NCBI GenBank assembly: GCA_963787485.1
Contig: CAWBDF010000007.1
Location: 992,001 to 1,056,000, forward strand
DNA: 64,000 bases
Origin: Bog-473 sp963787485
GTDB taxonomy: Bacteria > Actinomycetota > Acidimicrobiia > Acidimicrobiales > RAAP-2
Direction: 5' to 3'
In this document: positions 51,699 to 64,000 of the stretch, piece after piece
Layout of the letters: each line of letters starts with the position of its first letter
How positions within the stretch are numbered: position 1 is the stretch's first letter
Made by a program: the position numbers and the translations under genes
The notes under the pieces: generated by a model
Database searches by the model: none
What the model was told of the DNA's origin: nothing
Seen by the model: only the letters and a program-made list of their open reading frames with translations

Positions 51699-52739
51699 TC
51701 AGCCCGCAGGGGTAATGACGATGAACCGGTTAGGGTCCTCGCCCTCTGAGCGAGTCACGACTCCGGACATCTCATTCACCGCGTCATGGACCGCCTTGCG
51801 GTCCGCCGGGCTCATGGGTTCGAGGGCCTTCTCCTGCCCCGACGCCATGACCTCCTCGGCGATCTGCATGCTGAAACGCTTCAGCGCCGCCGAACGGCGC
51901 TCTCTGTACCCCGCCACGTCCACCAAAATGCGGTCCGTCCGCGAGGGACACTGACGCTGTACCACCGCCCGGGTCAGATCCTGGAGAGCGCTCAGCGTCG
52001 ATCCCCGTGGGCCCACCAGCAGTCCCAAGTCGTCTCCCGTGGCCGCCACCTCGACGGTGTCCTCGTCGAGCAGACGGCACTCCACCGAACCCTCCAAGCC
52101 CATCTCGCCGAGCAACCCCTCCAGAAAGGAACGCCCGATCTCACCCTGCTCCTCGAGAGTCATGCCTTCGGCCATGTCCACCGTCTCCTTCAATGCTGTG
52201 CTCCCCTGCGGAGCGTTCTTCGAGGAACTCGGGCCCGAAGAGACATTCCTCCGGGCTGATTGCGAGCCGGCCCCAGCCTCGTCCGCGAGCGTGTCCTCCT
52301 CCGCCTGCGTATTCGGGGCCATCTGGGCATCCGAGGCCGTCTGAACCGGACGGCCTCGGCTGCGCCGTCGTCGCGCCGAACGACTCGTGCCGCTCCCCGC
52401 CCCGGTGCCGGCCTGGGACCCGTTCGACGGAGGCCCGCCCTCGGCCGCGTCTTTCTCAGCTGGTCGTTCGGCACCTGAGCGCCCGCCTTCACGGCTCGAC
52501 CCTTGGCGGCCCCCGGAACCGGAGCGGCTGCGACGCTGCGAGCGCTCTCTTCGTGGGCGCGGCCCGGCCGGCCGCACTCGGGCCCTGACCCGGGCTTCCA
52601 CCCGTACCCTCCCGAAGAGCCCCGTCTTGGCCTCGCTCAGCACGATCACCTCGGCATCGTCCGACGCCACACCGAGCTGGTCCAGCGCCTGATCCGTCGC
52701 CTCCGCGACGGTCTTGCCTGCCGCCTCCACCCACTCCAC
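51699..52739 (-). CDS. khpB: KhpB/Jag RNA-binding protein
   Basis: 346 residues: Jag-N domain (VEWVEAAGKTVAEATDQALDQ, then TGLFGRVRVEARV), a long Arg/Ser/Gly-rich linker of about 170 residues, a KH domain (LLVGPRGSTLSALQDLTRAV) and an R3H domain (ERRSAALKRFSMQIAEEVMA). It binds RNA with partner KhpA and affects cell-wall synthesis. The linker is longer than usual. The GTG at 52739, five bases after the yidC stop, fits the Jag-N start. Confidence 0.92.
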   Translation of the reverse strand: MEWVEAAGKTVAEATDQALDQLGVASDDAEVIVLSEAKTGLFGRVRVEARVRARVRPAGPRPRRERSQRRSRSGSGGRQGSSREGGRSGAERPAEKDAAEGGPPSNGSQAGTGAGSGTSRSARRRRSRGRPVQTASDAQMAPNTQAEEDTLADEAGAGSQSARRNVSSGPSSSKNAPQGSTALKETVDMAEGMTLEEQGEIGRSFLEGLLGEMGLEGSVECRLLDEDTVEVAATGDDLGLLVGPRGSTLSALQDLTRAVVQRQCPSRTDRILVDVAGYRERRSAALKRFSMQIAEEVMASGQEKALEPMSPADRKAVHDAVNEMSGVVTRSEGEDPNRFIVITPAG

Positions 52740-52743
52740 TGTG

Positions 52744-53985
52744 CTATCGAGCCTTTCTCGCCCGCTTCGATCGCGAGCGCGGATGCTGCTTGGGAGCCGA
52801 CGCCTCGTCGGCCGACGCGCCGGCACCGCCCGAGCTTCCGTTCGGAGGCTTGCGGCCAGAGCTGCTCCGGCGCCCGTTCCCGCCGGCCCGTCCGTTGGAG
52901 GGCGATCCACCCTTTGCCGGAGGCAACGTCGCCTTGGCCACCGACGTCCCGTCGGTGGCCGTCGACTTCTTCGGGGCCGGCTTGGGCGGGGCCATGTTCT
53001 CCGTCGCCTCTGCCTCCGGATCGCCGCCCTTCGTGGCCCGGTCCGGTTTGGCCCGGTCCGGTTTGGCCCGGTCCGGTTTGGCCGAGCCGATCTCCCGCTC
53101 CACCGCCACCGGGGTGACCATCCCGGTTCTGAACATGATCTCTTGCGTCCCGATCCGCATGGCCGACGAGACCACCATGTAGATGGTCGCTCCGGCCGGC
53201 ACTCTCAGGTAAATGAACCCAAAGATAATTGGGAAAAACTTTTGCATTGTTTGCATCTGTGGATTCGCAGCAGCGGCCTGTGGATTGCGACTATTCATCT
53301 GCCGCATTTGGTAATATTGCAAGAACATCGCAGCCGCAATGAGGACCAAGTAGGGGATCACCAGAACGGCCTGGCTCATAGTCGTGGTGATCGCGTGCGT
53401 GAATGGGTTCGTCGTGTGATTCGAGAATGGATACGACGACAGATCCATCCCGAACCACCAGTGCATTTGGCCTTGGCTTACGACCAAATCGTGATACATA
53501 TGCGAATTCGTCGGAATGTACTTTGGTGTTCCGACAACGACTTTGTGCGACCCGTTGAGCCCATTGACGACCAGGGTCTTGGTCGTCGAGAGGCCCCGGA
53601 TCAGCGTGTAGAGGACGATCAGGAAGGGCATCTGCAGGAGGCTGGGCAGGCAGGCACCAAACGGGCTGGTCCCGTTGTCCTTGTAGAGCCGCATCATCTC
53701 CTGGTTGAGCATCTCCCGGTTCTCCGGGCCCTTGTACTTGGCCTGGAGCTTCTTCATCTCGGGTTGCAGACGCTGCATGGCCAGCATCGACTTGGTGCTC
53801 TTCACGGTGACCGGGGTGAGGGCCAGCATGATGATCACCGTCAGTCCGGTGATGGCGAATCCGTAGTTCGGCCAAATGCCGTACAGCCCGGCCAGGATCA
53901 ACCCGAACAGCTCGAAGAGCGGGTGGAAGATCTCCCCGATGAGCTTGAACAGGGAGTTCTCGGCCAACAGCGGGTGGCTCAACAC
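52744..53985 (-). CDS. yidC: Membrane protein insertase YidC
   Basis: 413 residues. Five conserved helices: FELFGLILAGLYGIW, ITGLTVIIMLALTPV, FGACLPSLLQMPFLIVLYTLI, AVLVIPYLVLIAAAMFLQYY and FFPIIFGFIYLRVPAGATIY. The amphipathic region MKKLQAKYKGP is present, and the C-terminal tail of about 130 residues is basic and low in complexity. It inserts membrane proteins with or without SecYEG. The middle of the gene (about 53200-53540) is clearly AT-richer than its surroundings. The GTG start overlaps the end of yidD. Confidence 0.95.
   Translation of the reverse strand: MLSHPLLAENSLFKLIGEIFHPLFELFGLILAGLYGIWPNYGFAITGLTVIIMLALTPVTVKSTKSMLAMQRLQPEMKKLQAKYKGPENREMLNQEMMRLYKDNGTSPFGACLPSLLQMPFLIVLYTLIRGLSTTKTLVVNGLNGSHKVVVGTPKYIPTNSHMYHDLVVSQGQMHWWFGMDLSSYPFSNHTTNPFTHAITTTMSQAVLVIPYLVLIAAAMFLQYYQMRQMNSRNPQAAAANPQMQTMQKFFPIIFGFIYLRVPAGATIYMVVSSAMRIGTQEIMFRTGMVTPVAVEREIGSAKPDRAKPDRAKPDRATKGGDPEAEATENMAPPKPAPKKSTATDGTSVAKATLPPAKGGSPSNGRAGGNGRRSSSGRKPPNGSSGGAGASADEASAPKQHPRSRSKRARKAR
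53041..53085 (-). repeat. Three 15-base repeats in the yidC tail
   Basis: GTCCGGTTTGGCCCG is repeated at 53041, 53056 and 53071 (the last with two changed bases). On the coding strand it gives AKPDR three times in the basic cytoplasmic tail of YidC. Confidence 0.85.
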
Positions 53986-54281
53986 CCGCGGCCCCCTTCA
54001 TGGGAGAGCCCGATCCGCTCTTGGGCGGGCACCCGAAGCGGCACCAGGTCCACCCCGTGGGGGCCCAGCGGTCGACAGCGCACCAGGCGCCCCATCGCCA
54101 GGGCCAGGCCGCGCCAGAACCCGTGCACGGTGAAAGCCTCGAGGGCATAGTTGGAGCAGCTCGGGTAGAAACGGCAGGGGGAGACCCGGCCCGAGGCCGC
54201 GCCCTGGTAGGCCCGCACCCCGGCCAGAGCGATCCGGACCGGCCGCGTGAGCCGGGCCCTGGGCTCCTCTGTGCCGCTCAC
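53979..54281 (-). CDS. yidD: Membrane protein insertion efficiency factor
   Basis: 100 residues. The YidD core is intact: IALAGVRAYQGAASGRVSPC, RFYPSCSNYALEAFTVHGFW and CRPLGPHGVDLVP, with its conserved cysteines. A small membrane-associated protein that helps YidC. The GTG start overlaps the rnpA stop (GTGA), and its end overlaps the yidC start. Confidence 0.93.
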   Translation of the reverse strand: MSGTEEPRARLTRPVRIALAGVRAYQGAASGRVSPCRFYPSCSNYALEAFTVHGFWRGLALAMGRLVRCRPLGPHGVDLVPLRVPAQERIGLSHEGGRGC

Positions 54282-54679
54282 GGTCCCACTCCGGTTCCCG
54301 GGGCGGCGTCCGCACCGGCCTGGACGGGCCCGGCGGCCTGGACGGCCCGCCGGATCGCCAAGGCGACGTCGGCCCGGAACTGCTCCCGGGGGCGGGCGCC
54401 CGCGGCCGGATCGAGCCGGATCAGGTACGTGCCCCGGGGCAATGACCAGACCTCTGAGCGGACCACGGCCCGGGCCCGCCGGCGTAGGGTGTTTCGGGCG
54501 ACCGCCCCACCACAACGCCGCCCAATTGCGTATCCCACCTGGGGAAACACCCCCGGAGTACCATCGGGGGCAGGCACGAAGGCGGCACGAACCGGGCCAC
54601 TGGCGCCGCGGGCGCGAGAACGCTGCAGCTCGGCGAAGACAGCGCGGCCAGAAATCCGTCCGACGGTCCGTCCAGACAC
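54278..54679 (-). CDS. rnpA: Ribonuclease P protein component
   Basis: 133 residues. The RNase P protein signature is RCGGAVARNTLRRRARAVVR, with FPQVGYAIGRR before and YLIRLDPAAGA after. It supports the RNA subunit in 5' maturation of tRNA. The C-terminal 25 residues are Ala/Gly-rich. It lies 10 bases after rpmH, as in nearly all bacteria. Confidence 0.92.
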   Translation of the reverse strand: MSGRTVGRISGRAVFAELQRSRARGASGPVRAAFVPAPDGTPGVFPQVGYAIGRRCGGAVARNTLRRRARAVVRSEVWSLPRGTYLIRLDPAAGARPREQFRADVALAIRRAVQAAGPVQAGADAAPGTGVGP

Positions 54680-54689
54680 CCGCAGGCTC

Positions 54690-54824
54690 TCAGACGGTGA
54701 GGCGGTGGCGGCCCTTGAGACGCCGAGCCTTCACGATGGCGCGGCCTGCGCGCGTGGACATGCGCTTGCGGAATCCGTGGGTACGGGCCCGCTTCCTGGT
54801 GTTGGGTTGGTAAGTACGTTTCAC
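54690..54824 (-). CDS. rpmH: Ribosomal protein bL34
   Basis: 44 residues. KRTYQPNTRKRARTHGFRKR, then MSTRAGRAIVKARRLKGRHR; the full L34 pattern. The start is GTG at 54824 and the stop is at 54690-54692. It is the first gene of the leftward rpmH-rnpA-yidD-yidC-khpB group and faces away from dnaA. Confidence 0.97.
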   Translation of the reverse strand: MKRTYQPNTRKRARTHGFRKRMSTRAGRAIVKARRLKGRHRLTV

Positions 54825-55011
54825 GTCAGTTCAGCCTTTCGCGGCGGCTCGAAGAGCCTCCGGCGGCGGTGTCTTCACAGGGTGCGTGCCTGGGCCTTCG
54901 GACAAAACCTCGGCCACCGGTCGTGCTTCGGCTCTTCGGTGGGTTCCGGCCGGAGGCGGCGAGTCCTCCCATGTTAGGCGCGATTTGGCGACCCCCTCTA
55001 GTCGCACCGGG

Positions 55012-55049
55012 CCTCACGGTGTACGTTCAACCGACTACCCGCCGTGAGG
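55012..55049 (+). promoter_or_regulatory. Inverted repeat in the dnaA leader; rest of the rpmH-dnaA gap featureless
   Basis: CCTCACGG (55012-55019) and CCGTGAGG (55042-55049) form a perfect eight-base inverted repeat with a 22-base loop, ending 25 bases before the dnaA ATG. It could be an operator or an mRNA hairpin. The remaining 250-base gap between rpmH and dnaA shows no good DnaA box and no clear promoter. Confidence 0.4.
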
Positions 55050-55074
55050 TCTGCCCCGAGCCAGACCGTGAGGG

Positions 55075-56556
55075 ATGAATGGGGCCGAGGACGAGGCGAG
55101 AGAAGGGCGTTGGGCTGAGACGGTGACCCAGGCTGGAGATCTCTGGACGAAGTGCACCGGGTCTTTGCGCGACCAGGTCTCGGAGAGCACGTGGCAGCTC
55201 TGGCTGTCGGGGATCGAACCGGTCGAATACGCCGACGGCGTCTTCGTGCTGTCGGTCCCCAACCCGCTGATCCGCGAACGGGTCGAGTCGCGCTACCTGC
55301 CCATGATCGAGGACACCCTGGCCAACGAGGTGGGTTCCCCGGTCCGGGGACGCCTCCAGGTGCACGAGCTCCGGCCGGCCGCCGATCCGGGTCCGCTGGA
55401 GGGGCCCGGCTTTCTCCGCGGATCCCCAGATGACACCACGCCGGCGCGGACCGCGGTGTCGCACGTGCCGTCTGGCCCTCCCGATGCGCCCTACCCGCTG
55501 GCCCGGTCGGGCCGGGAGTCCCCGGCCGTCCAGCTCGATTCGAAGTTCACCTTCGAGACCTTCGTGGCCGCCTCGTCCAACCGCTTGGCCCACGCCGCCG
55601 CCCAAGCCGTGGCCGAGACCCCGGGCCGGTCTTACAACCCGCTCTTCATCTACGGGGACTCGGGTCTGGGCAAGACCCACCTGCTGCATGCCATCGGGAA
55701 CTACGTCACCGAGAACTACCCCCGACGCAAGGTGCTCTACGTCACCACCGAGACCTTCATGAACGACTTCGTCGACTCGCTCCGGACCTCCACGACGTTG
55801 GCCTTCAAGCGTCGATACCGGGACTGCGACGTTCTGTTGATCGACGACGTGCAGTTCATGGAGCGCAAGGAAGGCTTGCAGGAGGAGTTCTTCCACACCT
55901 ACAACGACCTCAAAGGGGCCTCCAAGCAGATCGTCCTGACCTCGGACCGACCACCCAAGTCCATCGAGACGCTCGAGGACCGCCTTCGCAGCCGCTTCCT
56001 CTCGGGCCTCATCACCGAGATCGACCCGCCCGACCTCGAGACGCGGTTGGCCATCTTGCGCTCGAAGTCCCTCAGCGAGGGCCAGGACGTGCCCGACGAC
56101 ATCCTCGATTTCATCGCCTCCCACGTGAAGGACAACATCCGTGAGCTCGAGGGTGCGCTGATCCGTATCTGCGCCTACGCCAAGCTCAACAAGGAGCCAC
56201 TCTCGTTGGCCCAGGCCGAAGAGGTCCTCTCGGATCTGGTCGTGGCGGGGGAGCCACGGCGTATCTCGCCCCAGATGATCCTCGAGACGACATCGACCAG
56301 CTACGGCTTTCCCGTCGAGGCCCTGATCGGACCCAGCCGGACCCGACCCCTCGTCACGGCCCGCCAGGTCGCCATGTACCTCACCCGCGAGCTGACCGAC
56401 TACAGCTACCCCGCCATCGGCCGGGTCTTTGGGAAACGTGACCACACCACGGTGATCCACGCCGTGGACAAGATCGCCGGCCAGATGCAGGAGCGCCGGC
56501 AGATCTACGAGCAGGTCACCGAACTCATCCAGAAGATCCGTGCTGGTTCGGCCTGA
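55075..56556 (+). CDS. dnaA: Chromosomal replication initiator protein
   Basis: 493 residues. Domain I (LWTKCTGSLRDQVSESTWQL), a linker, the AAA+ domain (YNPLFIYGDSGLGKTHLLHA, Walker B LLIDDVQFM, sensor region LTSDRPPKSIETLEDRLRSR) and the DNA-binding domain IV (TARQVAMYLTRELTDYSYPA, FGKRDHTTVIHA). It unwinds oriC. The ribosome site is unclear and AGGG abuts the ATG. Its likely targets are the boxes downstream (56557-56877) and upstream of dnaB. Confidence 0.97.
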   Translation: MNGAEDEAREGRWAETVTQAGDLWTKCTGSLRDQVSESTWQLWLSGIEPVEYADGVFVLSVPNPLIRERVESRYLPMIEDTLANEVGSPVRGRLQVHELRPAADPGPLEGPGFLRGSPDDTTPARTAVSHVPSGPPDAPYPLARSGRESPAVQLDSKFTFETFVAASSNRLAHAAAQAVAETPGRSYNPLFIYGDSGLGKTHLLHAIGNYVTENYPRRKVLYVTTETFMNDFVDSLRTSTTLAFKRRYRDCDVLLIDDVQFMERKEGLQEEFFHTYNDLKGASKQIVLTSDRPPKSIETLEDRLRSRFLSGLITEIDPPDLETRLAILRSKSLSEGQDVPDDILDFIASHVKDNIRELEGALIRICAYAKLNKEPLSLAQAEEVLSDLVVAGEPRRISPQMILETTSTSYGFPVEALIGPSRTRPLVTARQVAMYLTRELTDYSYPAIGRVFGKRDHTTVIHAVDKIAGQMQERRQIYEQVTELIQKIRAGSA

Positions 56557-56877
56557 ACCGGCGCGCCCGCTTCCAGCCGGTGACCCGATGCGCCCAGTCG
56601 ACGACATCATCCCTGTGGGCCTCCCACCGGACACCCTGTGGACGTGGCCCTCGCTCCCTGGGGACCGACGGGCGGTTCGTCCCCAGCCCATGACCGGCGT
56701 GGTCCCGACCCTGCGCCGGGCCCGTTCTCGTCCACACCGGGATGGGGGAACGGACACGCCACGCCACCAGGCCTCAGACCATGTCGTCCACAATCCACAG
56801 GCCTTACTACCTTTACCACTCACGTACATCTCTCTCTCCGCGATCAATGGCGGGGCCTCCCGAAAGGACAGGCATCG
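56557..56877. other. Candidate oriC in the dnaA-dnaN gap
   Basis: This 321-base gap holds several DnaA-box-like sites: TGTGGACGT (56637-56645), TCGTCCACA (56728-56736 and 56784-56792) and CAATCCACA (56791-56799), one or two mismatches from TTGTCCACA or TTATCCACA. The stretch 56800-56850 (CTTACTACCTTTACCACT and on) is AT-richer and could be the unwinding element. Gene polarity diverges just to the left. The gap between dnaA and dnaN is the usual oriC place in actinobacteria. Confidence 0.6.
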
Positions 56878-57995
56878 GTGAAGTTCAGATCCGAACGCGA
56901 TGCGCTCGTCGAGATGCTGGCTACGGCCGGCCGTGCCGTCGGCGGACGAGGAAGCTCTTCTCCGGTGCTCCTCGGCCTCCTGCTCACCTGTTCCGGGAAT
57001 TCCCTCGCGTCGTGGGAACCGACCTGGACCTGACCATTCAGGTGACCGACGAGGTCATCGGAATCGACGACGGAAGTTGTGTCGTCCCGGCCCGGCTCTC
57101 CACTGACATCGTTCGGCGGCTGGAACCCGGAGCGGTGACCTTCGCCGACGGTGGGGACCACATCACCATCACCTCGGCTCGTTCGACGTTCACGCTCCAG
57201 ACGTATCCAGTGGTGGAGTTCCCGCCGGTGGGGAAGACCGGTGAGCCCTCCGCCCGCTTGTCGGGACCGGCGCTGTCCGAAGCCGTGCGGCAGGTCGTGC
57301 GCGCCGCGTCACACGACGACGGACGTCCGTTGCTCACCGGCGTGCTGGTGGCCCGGGTCGACGGGGCGTTGCGCATGGTGGCCACCGACTCGTATCGCAT
57401 GGCCATGCGGGACCTGCCCGGCGTCAACACCTTGCCCGGAGAAGCCGACCTCCTGGTTCCAGCTCGGGCCCTCTCTGAGCTCCAGCGCCTGCCCGTGTCG
57501 GCTGGCGGGGACGGCCCGGTGTCCGCCGAGGTCGGCGTGGCGGCCGGGCCCAACGAGATCACCTTCTGGCAGGGGAACGTGCAGATCAGCACCCGCCTGC
57601 TCGAGGGCCGCTATCCGGACTACAACCAGCTCGTTCCCGAGGGGTATCCGAACCGCCTCCACCTGGGCAAGGAGACCTTCTTGGCCGCGTTGCGCCGGGT
57701 GCAGCTGCTGGTGCGGGACAACACCACGCCGGTGCGGCTGTCGATGCGGTCGGGCGGTGTGGACCTGAGCGTGCAGAGCCAGGACGTGGGAGACGCCACC
57801 GAGACCGTCGACGGGGACTTCACCGGCGAGGACCTGGTCATCGCCTTCAACCCCTCTTACCTGATCGACGGCGTGGAAGCCGTGGTCGGCGACGAGGTGA
57901 TCGTCGAGACGGCCGACGCCACCCGGGCCGCCACGGTGCGCGGTGCCGAGGACGACCAGTTCCGTTATCTCCTCATGCCCGTCCGCGTCTCCTGA
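56878..57995 (+). CDS. dnaN: DNA polymerase III beta sliding clamp, frameshifted near the N-terminus
   Basis: The start is GTG at 56878 with AAAGGA upstream. The first 43 residues (VKFRSERDALVEMLATAGRA, SSPVLLGLLLTCSGNSL) are in one frame; from about 57005 the protein continues in the next (RVVGTDLDLTIQVTDEVIGI) to the end (FRYLLMPVRVS). A single C missing near 57004-57007 explains it. All three clamp domains are otherwise complete: SYRMAMRDLPG, ISTRLLEGRYPDYNQLVP. The clamp is essential, so this is almost surely a sequencing error. Read through it has about 372 residues. Confidence 0.95.
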
Positions 57996-58056
57996 ATGCC
58001 GATTGCGCCAAAGGGGTCTCCTGGCAAGGGATCGCCGTGAGGAGGCCCTGGCCACG

Positions 58057-59132
58057 GTGAGCGTGCGTCACCTGGAGCTGTCGGGCTTCCGGATCTTCGC
58101 CCACGCCACCTTTCAGCCCGAGCCCGAGGGGACGACGGTCATCACCGGCGCCAACGGGACGGGCAAGACCAGCGTGCTCGAGGCCCTGGCCTTCTTGGGC
58201 AGCCGCCGATCGTTTCGGGGCGCCCCTCCCGAGGCCCTGGTCAAGACCGGTATGGAGGCGGCCATCGTGCGGGCCCGGCTCGAGCGTGCCGGAACCCCCG
58301 TGCAGGTGGAAGCGGAGATTCTCGCTGGCGGGCGGGGACGGGCCCAGGTGAACGGTAAGCCGGTTCGCGCCCGCCGGGACCTGGCGAGGGCCGTGCCCTG
58401 CACGATCTTCTCGCCCGAGGACCTGACCATCGTCTCGGGCGGCCCCGGGGGTCGCCGTGCCCTGCTCGACGACGCGTTGTCGGTGCTCGATCCCGAAGGC
58501 GCCCGGGCGGCCGAGGAGACCGAGCGGATCCTGCGCCAACGCGCCGCGTTGCTCCGACAGGCCGGAGGGCGGGCCACGTCCGAGGTGCTGGCCACCCTCG
58601 ATGTGTGGGACCAGCGCCTCGGCGACGCCGGCAAGGTCCTGGTCGCCGCCCGGGAGCACCTGGTGGCCGACTTGACGGCCCTGGTGGGTCAGGCTTACGC
58701 ACACCTGGCCGGAGCGGCCGGGGAGGAGATGCCGCTTCACCAACGCTACGCCCGTGGCTGGCGGGGGAGCTCCTCGAGGCGTTGGCCGCCTCCCGGGCCG
58801 ACGACCTGCGCCGAGGGGTCAACACGGTCGGGCCGCACCGTGACGACCTGCTCCTGCTCATTGACGGACGCGAGGCCCGGACCCACGCGTCACAGGGGGA
58901 GCAACGCTGTCTGGCTCTTGCCCTGCGCCTCGGGATCCACCAGCTGGTGCGGGCGCGGACCGAGCTGGTGCCGACGCTGTTGCTCGACGACGTGTTCTCC
59001 GAACTGGACCCCGGGCGCAGCCGGGCCCTGGTGGCGGTGCTGCCCGAGGGTCAGGCCATCGTCACCACGGCGGCACCCCTTCCCGAGGGCATCTCGGTGG
59101 CCCGCACCGTCCGGGTGGAGAGTCTGCAGTGA
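58057..59132 (+). CDS. recF: DNA replication and repair protein RecF, frameshifted
   Basis: Walker A is ITGANGTGKTSVLEAL, and the first frame (SVRHLELSGFRIFAHATFQP to HQRYARGW) covers two thirds. Near 58750-58762 one base is missing and the rest lies in the next frame: WLAGELLEALAASRADDLRR, then VGPHRDDL, SQGEQRCLALALRLG (signature) and LLLDDVFSELDPGR (Walker B and D-loop). Read through it has about 358 residues, normal for RecF, an SMC-like ATPase that loads RecA at gaps. The GTG at 58057 is the likely start. The stop overlaps the DUF721 gene (GTGA). Confidence 0.93.
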
Positions 59133-59470
59133 GCCGAACGGGCCGTCCGGGCGATTCCAGGGGCCCGTCGGGTCCGGCCGGCCCGCGGCGGGTGGGCGCG
59201 TCCATCCCGCGGGTGCTCAACCGGCTGGGCGCCCCCGCGACGCCGGCCACGCTCGAGGCCCTCTTCAGCCGTTGGGAGGAGGTGGCCGGGCCCGAGCTCG
59301 CCCCCCACGTGCGACCCGTCCGCCTCGACGGCCAGACCCTCGTCGTGGCGGTGGACCATCCGGCCTGGGCCACCCGGGCCCGAGTCGAGTCGGGCCGGAT
59401 CCTGGCCGTGTTGCGCGCCCTCGGCGAGGTCTCGCTCGAACGCCTGCAGGTCGTGGTGGCGCGCCCCTGA
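59129..59470 (+). CDS. DUF721 (DciA-like) protein
   Basis: 113 residues. The DUF721 core is VLNRLGAPATPATLEALFSR, then WEEVAGPELAPHVRPVRLDG and LVVAVDHPAWATRARVES. In many bacteria DUF721 proteins (DciA) help load the replicative helicase DnaB. Its location between recF and gyrB is the standard one in actinobacteria. The start overlaps the recF stop. Confidence 0.9.
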   Translation: MSRTGRPGDSRGPSGPAGPRRVGASIPRVLNRLGAPATPATLEALFSRWEEVAGPELAPHVRPVRLDGQTLVVAVDHPAWATRARVESGRILAVLRALGEVSLERLQVVVARP

Positions 59471-59531
59471 GCGTTCTGTATGGCGCCTTCGGGCGACCGT
59501 TCATGAGCGCCGAATCGCGACATCGGTCGGG

Positions 59532-59537
59532 TAGAAT
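59532..59537 (+). promoter_or_regulatory. -10 element TAGAAT upstream of gyrB
   Basis: TAGAAT is the best -10 in the 150-base gap before gyrB and would give a leader of about 80 bases. No strong -35 is visible. The gap otherwise shows nothing recognisable. Confidence 0.45.
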
Positions 59538-59621
59538 GGTGTTCGGATCGAAAGGCCGGAGCGCACCGCTCGGGGATTCGAGACGTACCGCGAAGACCGT
59601 CGTTTCTGAAAGGGCGCGCCT

Positions 59622-61586
<1,965 letters not shown>

Positions 61587-61621
61587 GCGACCGTCCACAC
61601 CAGCGGACACGGAGTAGGGAC

Positions 61622-64000
<2,379 letters not shown>

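Noticed and set aside
58605..59132. A separate small gene after recF
   Set aside because: It contains the RecF signature and Walker B motifs and is the frameshifted C-terminal part of recF.

Overview
The window is high-GC DNA (roughly 70% by eye) with dense, often overlapping genes, many GTG starts and many probable leaderless promoters. Gene content and order point to an actinobacterium. The block trxB-trxA-cwlM-like / parB-parA-rsmG-khpB-yidC-yidD-rnpA-rpmH / dnaA-dnaN-recF-DUF721-gyrB-gyrA, the pcnB / DUF6049 / murJ group and the DUF5318 / PadR / ino1 group match the chromosomal-origin neighbourhood of Mycobacterium and relatives. F420-type small enzymes, a DUF5996 protein and the 42-residue GYWLVASDGG repeats suggest a deep-branching lineage such as Acidimicrobiia; that placement is inference.

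Layout. 1-15.6 kb is accessory: several short-chain dehydrogenases, alpha/beta hydrolases, a lipoprotein peptidase, a PadR-controlled membrane protein, an EmrB-type exporter, a glyoxalase-like protein and an ECF sigma factor facing a STAS-like protein. 15.6-22.3 kb has a MacB/FtsX-type ABC transporter, a decayed gene, two small lipid/flavin-type proteins, an orphan OmpR-type response regulator and a bacterioferritin-comigratory-type peroxiredoxin. 22.4-26.7 kb carries an MFS exporter and a three-gene repair operon (LigD-type polymerase domain, PHP phosphoesterase, ATP-dependent ligase). 26.8-31.1 kb is the most unusual part: a MauD-like thioredoxin, an unknown protein, a MauE-like membrane protein, a Tat-exported protein joining a 28-cysteine domain to a propeller-like repeat domain, and a polytopic membrane protein. 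It looks like a single-chain relative of methylamine dehydrogenase with its disulfide-maturation genes.

31.2-41.2 kb holds dnaB-rplI-rpsR-ssb-rpsF, panB, DUF5318, PadR-ino1, an SDR and pcnB. Four phased DnaA-box-like sites lie in front of dnaB. 41.2-48.5 kb runs rightward: DUF6049 protein, murJ, degV, a small membrane protein, trxB, trxA and a CwlM-like pseudo-amidase. 48.6-54.8 kb runs leftward from the origin (rpmH to parB), with two parS sites between parA and rsmG. From 55.1 kb to the right edge are dnaA, dnaN, recF, DUF721, gyrB and gyrA (cut by the edge). The dnaA-dnaN gap is the best oriC candidate, and gene polarity switches just left of dnaA, as expected.

Quality caveat. At least ten genes are split by single-base shifts, including the core genes dnaN, recF and parB. 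This points to uncorrected indel errors in the sequence rather than to real decay, so the other frameshifts here should be read with the same suspicion. No rRNA, tRNA, CRISPR array, insertion sequence or prophage gene was recognised.
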